Positions 42,593-52,700 of a stretch of DNA of 64,000 nt are shown one piece after another. The position numbers and the translations under genes are program-made. Under the pieces are notes generated by a model. It ran no database searches, was not told the origin of the DNA, and saw only the letters and a list, made by a program, of their open reading frames with translations. This DNA is from Aquibium sp. ELW1220. GTDB taxonomy: Bacteria; Pseudomonadota; Alphaproteobacteria; Rhizobiales; Rhizobiaceae. Where the stretch lies: contig NZ_JAOAOQ010000019.1 of NCBI RefSeq assembly GCF_030398385.1, positions 62,001-126,000 on the forward strand, given 5' to 3'. Within the stretch, counting starts at the first letter, position 1. Each line of letters opens with the position of its first letter.

Positions 42593-44709
42593 GACTGGCT
42601 CCAGTAGGAGGACTGCCCCGTCCATTCCGGGTCCATGCCGTCCAGCTTCAGTCGTCCGACACGGTTGTTGAGGATGCCGCCGATGTAGAGATGGCCCTTG
42701 TGCTCGCGCATCGAGGTGATCATCGGATGATTCTCGCCTCCGGAGTCCCACAGCGTTTCGATGACCCGGCCCGTCTCGTCGAAGCGGACGACACAGCCCG
42801 TGTTGATGTTGGGATACATCCATTCGTCCGGCGCGATGCGGCGCGCCATGCGCTTGCGGAACCCCGGCATCTTCAGCGCCAGGTCGAGCGACGGCGTGCG
42901 GATGCCGACCAGCGCCAGCCAGTAGCTGCCGTCGGAGGCGCGATTGATGTTGTCGGGATAGCCGGGCAGGTCCGGGATCACGATCTCCACGGTGCCCCGC
43001 TTCGGCCCGTCGAACCAGTAGCGGCTGACGCGGCAGGCCCAGGTCTCGGCAAACAGGAAGGACTGTCCGTCGTGCGTCATGCAGATGCCGTTCGGAAAGA
43101 CCAGGTTCTTCAGGACCGTGCGCGTCGAGCCGGTGTTGGGGTCGTAGCAGATGATCCGGCCGTTGCCGCGCGATTCCAGGCAATCCACCGGCCATTCATG
43201 CATCTCGTAGCGCACGGTCGCCTCGCTGAAGAAGACGCGGCCGTCGGGTGCGATGTCGAGATCGTCGGCGAGCCTGAGGCGCGAATCGTCGATGATCGAG
43301 AGCCAAGAGCGATTGGTCTCGTCGGTCAGCTTCGCGACGGTCCCGTCCCTGCCGATGCGGTAGAGGCCCATGCCGCCGATGCAGACCAGCAGGGCGCCAT
43401 CGCGCGCGAAGGCCATGCCGAGCGGCCGCCCGCCGGTATGGGCGAAGACTTCCTGGCGCACATAATCGGGCGCGAGGAAGCGGACGATGTCGCCGGTGCG
43501 GTTGCCGACATAGATGTTGTCGTCCTCGTCCAGGATCACGTCTTCCGGGCCATCGATGCGGTCGAGGCCGATCGCCTCGACGCTGCGCAGCCGGTCGTTC
43601 AGCGCATAGGCCGATGCGCCCGATGTCGCGGGTGCCGCGGGCAGCTCCGAATAGGTCGGCGACACGTAGACCTTCGACAGGAACTTGTGCCGGTTCTTCA
43701 GCCAGCGGACGTCGATGGCGACGGCGAGGAGCAGCACGGCGCCGAGCAGCAGAGAATTCGCGCCGCTGGTCACGCCGAGCCGCACCAGGCTGTTGACCAT
43801 GATCATCACGATGACCGATCCGATCACCGCCTTCGCCGCCGAGCCGCGGCCCCCGCCGAGGCTGTTGCCGCCGAGCACGGCGGCAGTCAGCGCGGCGATC
43901 TCGAGGCCGATGCCGGTATCGGCGCCCGCACCGCCGAGCCGCGAGGCGAACAGCGCGCCGGCGAGCGCGGCGAGCGTGCCCGAAACGACATAGGTCGAGC
44001 AGATCACCCGGCGGACCGGGATGCCGACATTGTGCGCCGACCGGCGCGAGCCGCCGACCGCGAGCACGTGCCAGCCCGCGCGGCTTCGGCTCAGGAAGAG
44101 GTGGAGGACGATGGCAAGCGTCACGGCGACGACGACGCTGAAGGGCACGCCCAGCACGTAGCCTTCCCCGAGATAGTACCAGACGTCGGAGTCGGGATAG
44201 ACGGCCGCGATCGCGACCGAGTACTTCAGCAGCAGCATGTCGACGACGGCGCGCACGATGATGAGCGTCACCAGGGTCGTCAGGAACGCCCGCAGCCGCA
44301 GATAGCCGACGAGCAGCCCGTTGACGAGCCCGACGGCCGCACCGCAGGCCAGCGTCGCTGCGATGACCGCCGGCACCGGCCATCCCGCGACGCTGAGAAG
44401 TCCGAGCGCGACGATGTTGCCGAGCGCGAACACCGACCCCACGCTGAGGTCGATGCCGCCGGCCACCATGACGATGGTCAGCGCAAGCACGATCAGGCTG
44501 AACTCGCCCCATTGCCGCGACAGGTTGGAGATGCTCGCGGCCCCGAAGAAATCCGGGATCAGCGACCCGAACACGCCGATGACGATCAAGAGGATGGCGA
44601 AGGGGATCGCGTTGTCGACCCAGCGCTTGGTGAGGATCTCGCCGACCAGATGGTCGGGCACGATCCGGTAGCGCCAGCGTGCGATCGTGTCGGATGCGGC
44701 CATGTTCAT
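42589..44709 (-). CDS. RbsC-like ABC permease fused to an SMP-30-like beta-propeller
   Basis: The 706-residue protein begins with a full ABC permease of the ribose/xylose class (about residues 30-345; IDLSVGSVFALGNIVALGLLS, GGNSLGGGRGS). A propeller of about 340 residues follows, with GLDRIDGPEDVILDEDDNIYVGNRTGD, ADDLDIAPDGRVFFSEAT, FPNGICMTHDG and DLPGYPDNINRASDGSYWLAL. The propeller would lie in the cytoplasm next to the channel exit, as RbsC-type permeases end inside. It may act on the substrate as it enters. The start is ATG at 44709 (44703 also possible). No signal of a frame break at the junction is seen. Confidence 0.85.
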   Translation of the reverse strand: MNMAASDTIARWRYRIVPDHLVGEILTKRWVDNAIPFAILLIVIGVFGSLIPDFFGAASISNLSRQWGEFSLIVLALTIVMVAGGIDLSVGSVFALGNIVALGLLSVAGWPVPAVIAATLACGAAVGLVNGLLVGYLRLRAFLTTLVTLIIVRAVVDMLLLKYSVAIAAVYPDSDVWYYLGEGYVLGVPFSVVVAVTLAIVLHLFLSRSRAGWHVLAVGGSRRSAHNVGIPVRRVICSTYVVSGTLAALAGALFASRLGGAGADTGIGLEIAALTAAVLGGNSLGGGRGSAAKAVIGSVIVMIMVNSLVRLGVTSGANSLLLGAVLLLAVAIDVRWLKNRHKFLSKVYVSPTYSELPAAPATSGASAYALNDRLRSVEAIGLDRIDGPEDVILDEDDNIYVGNRTGDIVRFLAPDYVRQEVFAHTGGRPLGMAFARDGALLVCIGGMGLYRIGRDGTVAKLTDETNRSWLSIIDDSRLRLADDLDIAPDGRVFFSEATVRYEMHEWPVDCLESRGNGRIICYDPNTGSTRTVLKNLVFPNGICMTHDGQSFLFAETWACRVSRYWFDGPKRGTVEIVIPDLPGYPDNINRASDGSYWLALVGIRTPSLDLALKMPGFRKRMARRIAPDEWMYPNINTGCVVRFDETGRVIETLWDSGGENHPMITSMREHKGHLYIGGILNNRVGRLKLDGMDPEWTGQSSYWSQS

Positions 44710-44786
44710 TCTCGCAGTGAAAGCAGGACACGGGCGGCGGCGCCGCCCGTGAGGCGGCCTTCGCCGCCCTTGTCGGCCGGGCCGGT

Positions 44787-45782
44787 TCAGCCCTTGGCGG
44801 GCAGGTCCCAGCAGGAGGCCGCGGTCATGTTGTCCTTCGTCAGGAAGGTGAGCGGCGTGAACAGCGTGGTTTTGGTGGTTCCGGCGGGCTGCTTGAGCTG
44901 CAGCAGGTGCTTGATCATCGTCGCCATGTCGCGCGCCTGGCCGGGCACGAAATAGACCACGACCTCCGAATAGGTGCCGTTGGCGAGGCCGTCGCAGGCC
45001 ATCCGGTTGCCGCCGCCCTGCGTCAGCAGGTAGACGTCCTTGCCCGATTCCTTGATGGCGGCCGCCGTGCCGACGTCCATCACGTCCCAGAAGCCGGTGA
45101 TGGCGCAGAGGTCCGGATGCTGCTGGATCACGGTCGCGGCGATGTTCTTCGCCTTGGTCGCGTCCCAGTCGGCCGCCTGGTTGGAGACGAGCTGGACCTC
45201 GGGATGCTTCGACAGCACGTTGCTGATGCCCTGCATCTGGTAGACGCTGGCGGCCGCCGTCAGGACGCCCTGCGTGATCGCCACCTTGCCGCTGCCGCCG
45301 TTCGCCGGCGAACATTTTTCGACCAGCCGCTCGCCGATCCGCTCGCCCATGCCGACATAGTCGGCGCCGATGAAGGCGTCGGTGGAATAGCTCGAGCGCA
45401 TGTTGACCTGCACCACGTAGATGCCGGCCTCCTCGGCCTTCCGCAGAAGGCGTGCGTAGGACTGGACGTCGGGGTTGTGGACCACGATGACGTCGGGCTT
45501 CTCGGAGATCAGCGAGGTGATCGCCGATGCGCCGGCGTCCGTGCTCCAGTTCGGATCACGGATGTCGAAGGTCACCCCCAGCGGCTCGAAGGCTTCCTTG
45601 AGGCCGGCGGCCCAGCCTTCGGTCAGGTCGAAACCCATCGCCACGGGCACGTAGGCGATGCGCTTGCCCTGGAACGAGTCGTAGTAGGGCGCGCGGGTGG
45701 GGTCGTCGATGCCCTGGGCAACCGCGGCGCCGGCGGTCAGGGCGAGCGTCGCGGCCAGCATGCTTGTCTTCAGCAGTCTCAT
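44787..45782 (-). CDS. Sugar-type ABC transporter substrate-binding protein
   Basis: The 331-residue periplasmic protein has a signal peptide (1-22) and the periplasmic-binding-protein type I fold, as in ribose-binding proteins: GKRIAYVPVAMGFDLTEGWAAGLKEAFE, ITSLISEKPDVIVVHNPD, DLCAITGFWDVMDVGTAAAIKESG. It has Cys residues at about 162, 226, 263 and 326, unusual for the family. The ligand is unknown. It sits between two permease genes. Confidence 0.85.
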   Translation of the reverse strand: MRLLKTSMLAATLALTAGAAVAQGIDDPTRAPYYDSFQGKRIAYVPVAMGFDLTEGWAAGLKEAFEPLGVTFDIRDPNWSTDAGASAITSLISEKPDVIVVHNPDVQSYARLLRKAEEAGIYVVQVNMRSSYSTDAFIGADYVGMGERIGERLVEKCSPANGGSGKVAITQGVLTAAASVYQMQGISNVLSKHPEVQLVSNQAADWDATKAKNIAATVIQQHPDLCAITGFWDVMDVGTAAAIKESGKDVYLLTQGGGNRMACDGLANGTYSEVVVYFVPGQARDMATMIKHLLQLKQPAGTTKTTLFTPLTFLTKDNMTAASCWDLPAKG

Positions 45783-45806
45783 GTTTTCCTCCCAATGAGA
45801 ACGAGC

Positions 45807-46781
45807 CTAGATGTCCCCTTGCTGAGCGGTCTGCTCGTCGCGGGGGTTGATGATCGTGTCGATCACGATCGCGGTGAGAAGGATGACGCCCTTGATGACG
45901 TTCTGGACGGTGTACTGGATGTCGAGGATCGTCATGCCGTTGAGCAGCACGCCGATCAGCAGCGTGCCGACGACGACGTTGCGGATGCCTCCCCTGCCGC
46001 CCGACAGCCCGATGCCGCCGAGCACGACGACGAGGATCACGTCGTAGACATAGGTCGAGATGGCGACGCGGGTGTTCATGCTGGCGACGGAGGCCGCGGT
46101 CACGATCCCCGCCATGTAGCCGATCAGCGAGGAGATCACATACTGCAGCACGACCACCGGCCGCGTCGGAACCCCGGTGATGCGGGCGGCGAGCAGATTG
46201 TCGCCGACGGCGCGCAGGTAGTGTCCGGTCCTGCTGTAGCGCAGTAAGAGATGGCCGCCGAGGCAGACCCCGGCGAAGAGGAAGATCGGTACCGGGACGC
46301 CCTGGATCGTGCCCTGGCCCAGCCAGAGCAGCGGCCGCGCGGCGTCCGACATGTAGACGACGTCGAGACCGAACAGGAAGTAGCGGCCGAAGCCATAGAT
46401 CAGGGTTCCCATGGCCAGCGTCGCAAAGATCGCGGGGATTTCCACATAGGCGACCAGCCAGCCGCTGAAGGCGCCGACGGCGAGGCTGAACGCCAGCCCG
46501 AGCGTCAGCGCCAGGGGCAGCGGGATGCCGCTGCCGACGAGGTGCAGGGTCCAGGCGACGGAAACCGCCATCAGCGCGACCAGCGACAGGTCGATGCCGC
46601 GGCCGATGACGACGAGCCCCATCGCGACGCCCAGTATCCCGAGGATCGAGACGCTGCGGACGAGGTTCAGGATGTTGCTGGTCGTCAGGAAGCCCGGCAG
46701 GGTCAGCGCGAAGACGAGACACATCAGCAAGGCCAGGGCGAAGACGATCTGCTCCTGGCTGAGCCGTCCCAATGGTTGCAT
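45807..46781 (-). CDS. Sugar-type ABC transporter permease (RbsC-like)
   Basis: The 324-residue protein has about ten membrane helices with the family segments GRGIDLSLVALMAVS and LGGIGLSGGRGGIRNVVVGTLLIGVL. It is the unfused partner of the propeller-carrying permease. It is the first gene of the operon, with GGGAGGGCGG before the ATG, and diverges from an AraC-type regulator with 237 bases between the starts. Confidence 0.85.
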   Translation of the reverse strand: MQPLGRLSQEQIVFALALLMCLVFALTLPGFLTTSNILNLVRSVSILGILGVAMGLVVIGRGIDLSLVALMAVSVAWTLHLVGSGIPLPLALTLGLAFSLAVGAFSGWLVAYVEIPAIFATLAMGTLIYGFGRYFLFGLDVVYMSDAARPLLWLGQGTIQGVPVPIFLFAGVCLGGHLLLRYSRTGHYLRAVGDNLLAARITGVPTRPVVVLQYVISSLIGYMAGIVTAASVASMNTRVAISTYVYDVILVVVLGGIGLSGGRGGIRNVVVGTLLIGVLLNGMTILDIQYTVQNVIKGVILLTAIVIDTIINPRDEQTAQQGDI

Positions 46782-47018
46782 GTCCGCCCTCCCGCAGATG
46801 CCGTCGACGGACCGAACCGCCCGACCGACGCCGGCAAACTAGCGGCCGGGCCGGAGGCGTTCTTTCGTGACCGTGCACAAGTTTTGCTCGAGAGCGCACA
46901 AGGCCCGCGAACCGCTGGACGAGGTCGATCCGCAGGATTACGCTGCGGAATTGCCGGATCGGTCTGACGGGAGGGGTTGTCGGACGTATCGTCGGCGCAC
47001 GGCTCGGGAGGGGAAACC
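46782..47018. promoter_or_regulatory. Divergent promoter region of the ABC operon and AraC-type regulator
   Basis: This gap separates the divergent starts of the permease gene and the regulator gene. It should hold both promoters and the regulator's binding sites. I see no clear repeat that could be called an operator. Confidence 0.5.
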
Positions 47019-47960
47019 GTGGACCTCGTCTTTTCGACGGACGATCACGAACCCGCGCGCCGCTACGCGGCCTGGCGCGACGCCATCTGCGACGTCTACG
47101 TGCATGTCGACGTCGCCGCGACAGACCCGGATCGCTATCGCGGCTTCATCCGCGAGGCGAAATTCGGCGAAGTCGCGATGACCGACATCCTGCTGTCCGA
47201 ACAGCGGATCCAGCGCAACAGGCAGCATATCTCCCGGCTCGACAAGGACTGCTACTACCTGCAGCTCATTCACCGCGGCAATCTGAGCGTGCTGCAGCAC
47301 GGCGCGACGCACCGGTCGAATGCGGCCCGCGGCGCACTCTTCTGCGCCACGGAGCAATATGAACTCCAGTGTCACGGCGAGGTGAGGTCCTTCTATCTCG
47401 AGATTCCGCGCGACGAGTTCGCGCAGCGTTTCCCGCGTGAGCGGATACCCGTCTCGGCCTCGATCAACACGACGCAGGGGCTCGGCCGCATCGCGACCGA
47501 GTTCTGCGCGACACTGGCCACGGAGGGATCCAGGCTCGACGATCCGATCCGCGCTGGTCTCGGCAGCCAGCTGATGGACATGCTGGCCTTCACCCTCCTG
47601 TCGTCCGAAGGCGACATGCCGGCTGCCGAGGGTTCGGTGAAGAAAGCGCGCCTGATGTCGGTCCAGCAGTGGATCGAGACGCATATCGGCGAGCCGGACC
47701 TGTCGCTGGAGAAGATCGCCGCCGAGAACGGCATGTCGCTGCGCTACCTCCATCTCCTGTTCAAGCCTTGCGAGATGTCGGCTTCGGAGTGGATATGGAA
47801 TCGCCGGCTGCAACTCGCCTACGACCGGCTGGCCAAGGGCGACGCACGCACTGTCACCTCCGTCGCCTTCGACCACGGCTTCAACAGCTCGGCCCATTTC
47901 TCGACCATGTTCCGGAAAAAATACGGGATATCTCCGCGCGACGTCGGGCGGCCGCGCTGA
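47019..47960 (+). CDS. AraC-family transcriptional regulator
   Basis: The 313-residue protein has an AraC-binding-like (cupin-type) sensor domain (about 1-190; CYYLQLIHRGNLSVLQHG) and a C-terminal pair of helix-turn-helix motifs (about 210-313; LSLEKIAAENGMSLRYLHLLFK and SVAFDHGFNSSAHFSTMFRKKYGISPRD). The start is GTG at 47019 with a strong GGGAGGGG site, preferred over a TTG at 46977. It is divergent to the ABC operon and probably activates it in response to its substrate. Confidence 0.88.
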   Translation: MDLVFSTDDHEPARRYAAWRDAICDVYVHVDVAATDPDRYRGFIREAKFGEVAMTDILLSEQRIQRNRQHISRLDKDCYYLQLIHRGNLSVLQHGATHRSNAARGALFCATEQYELQCHGEVRSFYLEIPRDEFAQRFPRERIPVSASINTTQGLGRIATEFCATLATEGSRLDDPIRAGLGSQLMDMLAFTLLSSEGDMPAAEGSVKKARLMSVQQWIETHIGEPDLSLEKIAAENGMSLRYLHLLFKPCEMSASEWIWNRRLQLAYDRLAKGDARTVTSVAFDHGFNSSAHFSTMFRKKYGISPRDVGRPR

Positions 47961-48107
47961 AGCCATCCAGCCGTCCGCGTCCCTGATCGACGCACAAGGC
48001 GACGTCGCGGCAGGATGGGCATTGGACCGAGCGATTATTCCGTTGTTCCGCGGCCACGCTATGCTCTACCGTGCGCCCACCGAAACGCCGACAAAGATGC
48101 CGAGGCC

Positions 48108-48842
48108 ATGAAGAACCCGCTTTTCTACAAGAAGATCGTCCCGCTGGACAACGTCAAGCACCGCGAACTGCGCATGGCGCGGAAAGGCAACGTGTTTCCG
48201 TTCGCCCGCGGCGCCAACCTGGTGCCCGCGGTGATCGACGAGTTCGGCGCGGCGATGGCGCATCTTCCCATCGCCTTCCTGCCGGGAGCCAAGCAGCCCG
48301 CGGCGGTGTTCGTGCTTGGGCTCGAACCGGGCAACAACCTGTTTCTCGAAGGCGACGACAGCTGGGCCGGACGCTACGTTCCCGCCTATCTGCGCCGCTA
48401 TCCGTTCATCGTCGGCGACGTCAAGGGCGGCGAAGCCCTGCTTTGCATCGACGAGGCCGATGAAGGCGTCAGCCGCAAGGACGGCGAGCGCCTGTTCACC
48501 GACGGTGGCGAAGCTGGGCCGGCGGTGACGCAGGCGCGCGACCTCTGCGCCAACTACAAGCGCTCGGCCGACCGCACCGACGCGTTCTGCGCGACCCTTC
48601 AGACGCTGGGCCTGTTCTCGTCGGTGACGCTGAACGCGCAGACGCCCGGTCGCGGCAACATGGTCGTGCACGGCCTGTTCACCATCGACGAAGCCGCCGT
48701 CGACCGCCTCGGCGCCGACGACGTGAAGCTGCTGCACGAGAAGCGCTTCCTGAAGCCGATCTTCCAGCACCTCGCCAGCATGGGCGCGATCACGAAGCTG
48801 GCCGACCGCAACGCCGAACGGTTGAAGGCATCGGCAGCCTGA
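48108..48842 (+). CDS. SapC-family protein
   Basis: The 244-residue protein matches the SapC family: NPLFYKKIVPLDNVKHRELRM, FLPGAKQPAAVFVLGLEPGNNLFL, AGRYVPAYLRRYPF and LTDEAAVDRL-type segments. It lacks a signal peptide. SapC was named from a cluster for a surface-layer protein in Campylobacter, but its role is not established. The start at 48108 is preferred over 48015 because homology begins there. A terminator-like hairpin follows. Confidence 0.75.
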   Translation: MKNPLFYKKIVPLDNVKHRELRMARKGNVFPFARGANLVPAVIDEFGAAMAHLPIAFLPGAKQPAAVFVLGLEPGNNLFLEGDDSWAGRYVPAYLRRYPFIVGDVKGGEALLCIDEADEGVSRKDGERLFTDGGEAGPAVTQARDLCANYKRSADRTDAFCATLQTLGLFSSVTLNAQTPGRGNMVVHGLFTIDEAAVDRLGADDVKLLHEKRFLKPIFQHLASMGAITKLADRNAERLKASAA

Positions 48843-48933
48843 CGGCATTCGCACCTGAGCGAGCTTGCGATACTCGAAATTGCACGGCCAGTTCAGTCGA
48901 ACTGAGCCATTTGCATTCGACTTCATGGGCTGG

Positions 48934-48965
48934 ACCCGATTTAATTCGGGTTCGGCCTTTTGCTT
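48934..48965 (+). terminator. Possible terminator after the sapC-like gene
   Basis: A short stem (ACCCGA with TCGGGT, 6-base loop) is followed by a T-rich stretch (CCTTTTGCTTT). The stem is weak. Confidence 0.45.
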
Positions 48966-49055
48966 TGAAAAATTTCGGAAAATTACGTTTGAAGGTATAT
49001 TTTCGGTACCAACCCATATAGCTTTCCACGACTGTGGGGCTGGAGTGGGAAAATC

Positions 49056-49739
49056 TTGCATAATATTTTTATTGTTGCGCGCGAAGCGTGCAAAATATTA
49101 GTCGTTTCCGCCGTCGGGCTGGGCGCATTTGCTGGTGTGTCGGCGCATGCCCAGAATCCGGCCAAGTCGGCTGCTCCCGCGGCGGAGGCCGCCGCTGCCA
49201 AGGCTGTCGTCGACGGTTTTCGTTCGGCCAAGTTCGGCATGACCATGGACAAGGTCCGCAAGGCGATAGCAGCCGACTTCAAGCTGTCGGGCGATGCGGT
49301 GGGCGAAGGCGAGAACGTGGCCGAGCGCACGGCGCTGCTCACGATCCGGGTCGATGACGTTCTGAAGGATGGCGGACCTGCGCAGGTATCCTACGTCTTC
49401 GGCTACGACTCGAAGACCCTGATCCAGGTTGGCATCCTCTGGGACATCCAGTCGAGCAGCGAGGCGAAGCTGCTGGCGAATGCCGAAGTCCTGTCCTCCT
49501 ACTTTCGTACCGCAGGCTACGATCCGGCGACGGTGCGGTCCAGCCTTGCGCTCGACAACGGTCTCCTGATCTTCCGCGGCGAGGATGCCGAAGGGCGGGC
49601 GACCGTCCTCCTTCTGCAGGGAACCTTCACGGACGCTGGCGACCAGCGCCGCTCGCTTGCTCCATCGGCACTCGCGCTGCTCTACGCCGTCGATGCCGAC
49701 AATCCGGACGTCTTCCGCATCCAGTCAGGCCAATTCTGA
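49056..49739 (+). CDS. Small secreted protein coupled to the giant adhesin gene
   Basis: The 227-residue protein has a signal peptide (about 1-32, ending AHAQ) and a soluble domain with FRSAKFGMTMDKVRKAIAADF at its start, a pattern seen in many small exported proteins of unknown role. The start is a TTG at 49056 with GGAG upstream; no in-frame ATG is better. Its stop overlaps the adhesin's ATG (TGATG), so the two are made together. It may help fold or anchor the adhesin; this is inferred from position only. The upstream 200 bases are AT-rich and probably hold the promoter. Confidence 0.65.
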   Translation: MHNIFIVAREACKILVVSAVGLGAFAGVSAHAQNPAKSAAPAAEAAAAKAVVDGFRSAKFGMTMDKVRKAIAADFKLSGDAVGEGENVAERTALLTIRVDDVLKDGGPAQVSYVFGYDSKTLIQVGILWDIQSSSEAKLLANAEVLSSYFRTAGYDPATVRSSLALDNGLLIFRGEDAEGRATVLLLQGTFTDAGDQRRSLAPSALALLYAVDADNPDVFRIQSGQF

Positions 49740-52700
49740 TGAACAAGCGAGCCGCAATGCCCACGATCGGTCGGTCGGCTCGCGTTTCTCAGCTCAGGCA
49801 GCTGCGACAGGGATTGCTCGGTCGCGCCAGCCCCTTCGTCATCGGACTGGTCGCCGGACTGCTTCCGGCGGGACAGGCCCATGCGCAGGCCGTCAATCTC
49901 GACGGAGGGATGACGAACATCCTCGCCGATGGACGCACGCGAACCCGCATCGAGACGACAGGCAACCACACCACCATCCGCACGGACACCGTTTCGAAGG
50001 GGACCGGTTTCAATTCGTTCTCGGATTTCCGGCAGGCGGCCGGCAGCCAGGTCGACCTCTACGTTCCCGACAATGCGGGCAACCTCGTCAACATCGTCCG
50101 CAACGGCCCGGTCGTCGTCGACGGGATCCTGAACGCCTACAAGGATGGGAAGATCGGCGGCAACGTCTTTTTCTCCAGTTCCCAGGGCTTCATCGTCGGC
50201 GCCAACGGCACGATCAACGTCGGTTCCCTCACCGTCAACACGCCGACGCAGGAGTTCCTCGATACCGTCATCGGGTCCGATGGCACCGTCGACAACGTCG
50301 CGGCCAGCCAGTTGATGGGCGGCGTCATCCCGATCTCACCTGACGGCGTCATCTCGATCGCGGGGAAGATCAACGCCGATGGCGGGATCACGCTGCAGGG
50401 TCATCGCGTCAGCCTCTACGGCGGCGGTGTCCAGCTCGACGGCGTCGAGATGAGCCATCGCGAGAAGTTCCAGTACAGCGTCAACGTCGGCGGCATGGCC
50501 GAAGGCGCGGCGCTGGTTTCCCGCGGCGGGTCGATCGCGATCGTTGCAGACGGCGACGTCCGCCTCGGCGGAGTTGTCGAAGCATCGGCTGCAAAGCCGG
50601 GTCGCGGCGGCCGGATCAGGGCAACCGCCGGTCGCAACATCGAAATCGGCGGGGCTGCTGAAATCCGCGCCAGCGCACTGGGCCAGGGTGCCGGCGGTAC
50701 GATCGAACTCATCGCCGGCGACACGCTGGTCGCGCAGGATGGCGCACGTTTCACGGCGGTCGGCGCCGGCTACGGCTACGGCGACGGCGGCTTCGTCGAG
50801 CTGAGTGGCAGGACCGCCCTCATCGGCAGCATCAGTTTCGATCTGTCTTCGGAGTTCGGGCGCAGCGGCACCCTGCTGATCGATCCCTACGATCTCTACA
50901 TCGGCGGTGCGGTGCCGAACGGTACGACCGGGGATTTCAGCCTGACGGCAAGCGTCAGCTCGAACGGCGCAGACGTCGTCCTGCAGGCCGACAATTCCAT
51001 CACCGTGGTCGGCGGCGGCTTCATCGACACGACGAGCGGCTCGGGCGATTCCGGCGACATCACCCTCGAAGCAGCCTTCATCACCATTGCGGACGGCGCC
51101 TGGTTGACGGCCGTCGGCGTCGGTGGCGCCGCGGGCGACATCAAGCTCGACGCGCGCGCCAACGACGGCGGCGTGCTGGGTACTGTGATTGGCGCCGATG
51201 CGGAAGCGGGCATCGTCCTGGCGAACGGTTCCTCGCTCAAGGGCGGCAACATCAGCCTGCTTGCTTCGGCGCATGCCGAGGCCGGCCTGTCGCCCATCGC
51301 GGATCTGGACGGCACCGCGACGATCGTCATCGGCTCCGCAGTCATCGAGGCGTCCGGGCATTTCCTGGCCCATTCGGACGCCAGCGCCACAGCGGACGGC
51401 AGCGGCCTGCCGCTGCCGCTGGGCGTGATCCTGTCGGAAGTCACGTCGTCGGTCACCGTCGGCGGCAGCGCGCAGATTTCCGCCGCCAGCGCCGCGCTGC
51501 TTGCCGATGCGGCGGTGACCGTGGTCATCGCCACCCAGTCTCTGGCCCCGGCAAACACCGCGGCCGACGGTGCCGTCGCCGTCTCGACGATCGAGAGCAC
51601 CGCGCTGGTCGACATCGCCGGCGACGCCTCGCTGACCATCACCGACGCCCTGGAACTTGCGGCCACCAACGACATCGTTTCCCATGCCAGCGCCGTACCG
51701 GTCGCCGCCGCTTTCGGCGCCAGCGTCGGCGTCAGTGTCGTCACCGCGACGACCACTGCGCAGATCGGCGGCAATGCCCAGATCGACACGGGCAGCCTCG
51801 CGCTTGGCGCCTCGACATCCACCGACATCGCCGTGACCGCCGCGGCCGCCGCGGGCGGCGCCACCGAGCCGGACGCAGGCAGCCAGACGGCCGGCTTTCT
51901 GGATCAGTATGGCGAGAACGCCAGCACCGACGAGGGCGGCGTGTCCGTCGTCGGTGCGTTCGCGGTCTCGGATCTCACCTCGACCACGCTCGCCCAGCTC
52001 GCCTCCTCGGTTGCGCTCATCTCGGGCGGCGCGGTTTCGGTGTCCTCGTCATCGACGAACGGAGCCGCCCTGGTCGCGGATGGATCGGCCGTCGAATCGG
52101 CCGTCGGCGTCGGCGTCGGCGTTGCCGTCGGCGTCAACATCGCGCGGATCAAGAACGACGCCATCGTCGCGCAGGGTGTCACGGCCACGGGTCTCACCCT
52201 TTCTGCTGCGATGAACGGCGCGGATGCGGTCAATCTCTTCTCCAACTCGGCCACCTCCGGCGCTGGCGCGACCGATGTCGGTATTGCAGGATCGTTCGCG
52301 GTCAACATCATCGACACGCAAGCCTCCGCGACACTGTCCGGCAACGCGCAGGTGAACCTCGGCGGCGGCTCGCTGTCGTTGAGCGTGACCAACAACACGG
52401 AGGTTTCCGGAGAAGCGCTTCCTTCGGGCGACGGCGCGACAGGCGGAACCGTCGGCATCGGCGCATCGGTGGCGCTGAACATCGTGGCCAATCGCGCGAT
52501 CGCCGAAGTCGCGGACGGCGCGTCCATTGATCAGGTCGAGGATGTGACGCTGGACGCCTCCGGGGACTTCTCGGTCTCGGGCGAGGCGAGCGCCGGCTCG
52601 GCGGGCGGCATCTCGATCACGCCGTCACTGGCGCTGTCGCTGATCAACAACACGACCACGGCGCGCCTCGGCACCGGTTCCACCCTCTTGGCTGACGGCT

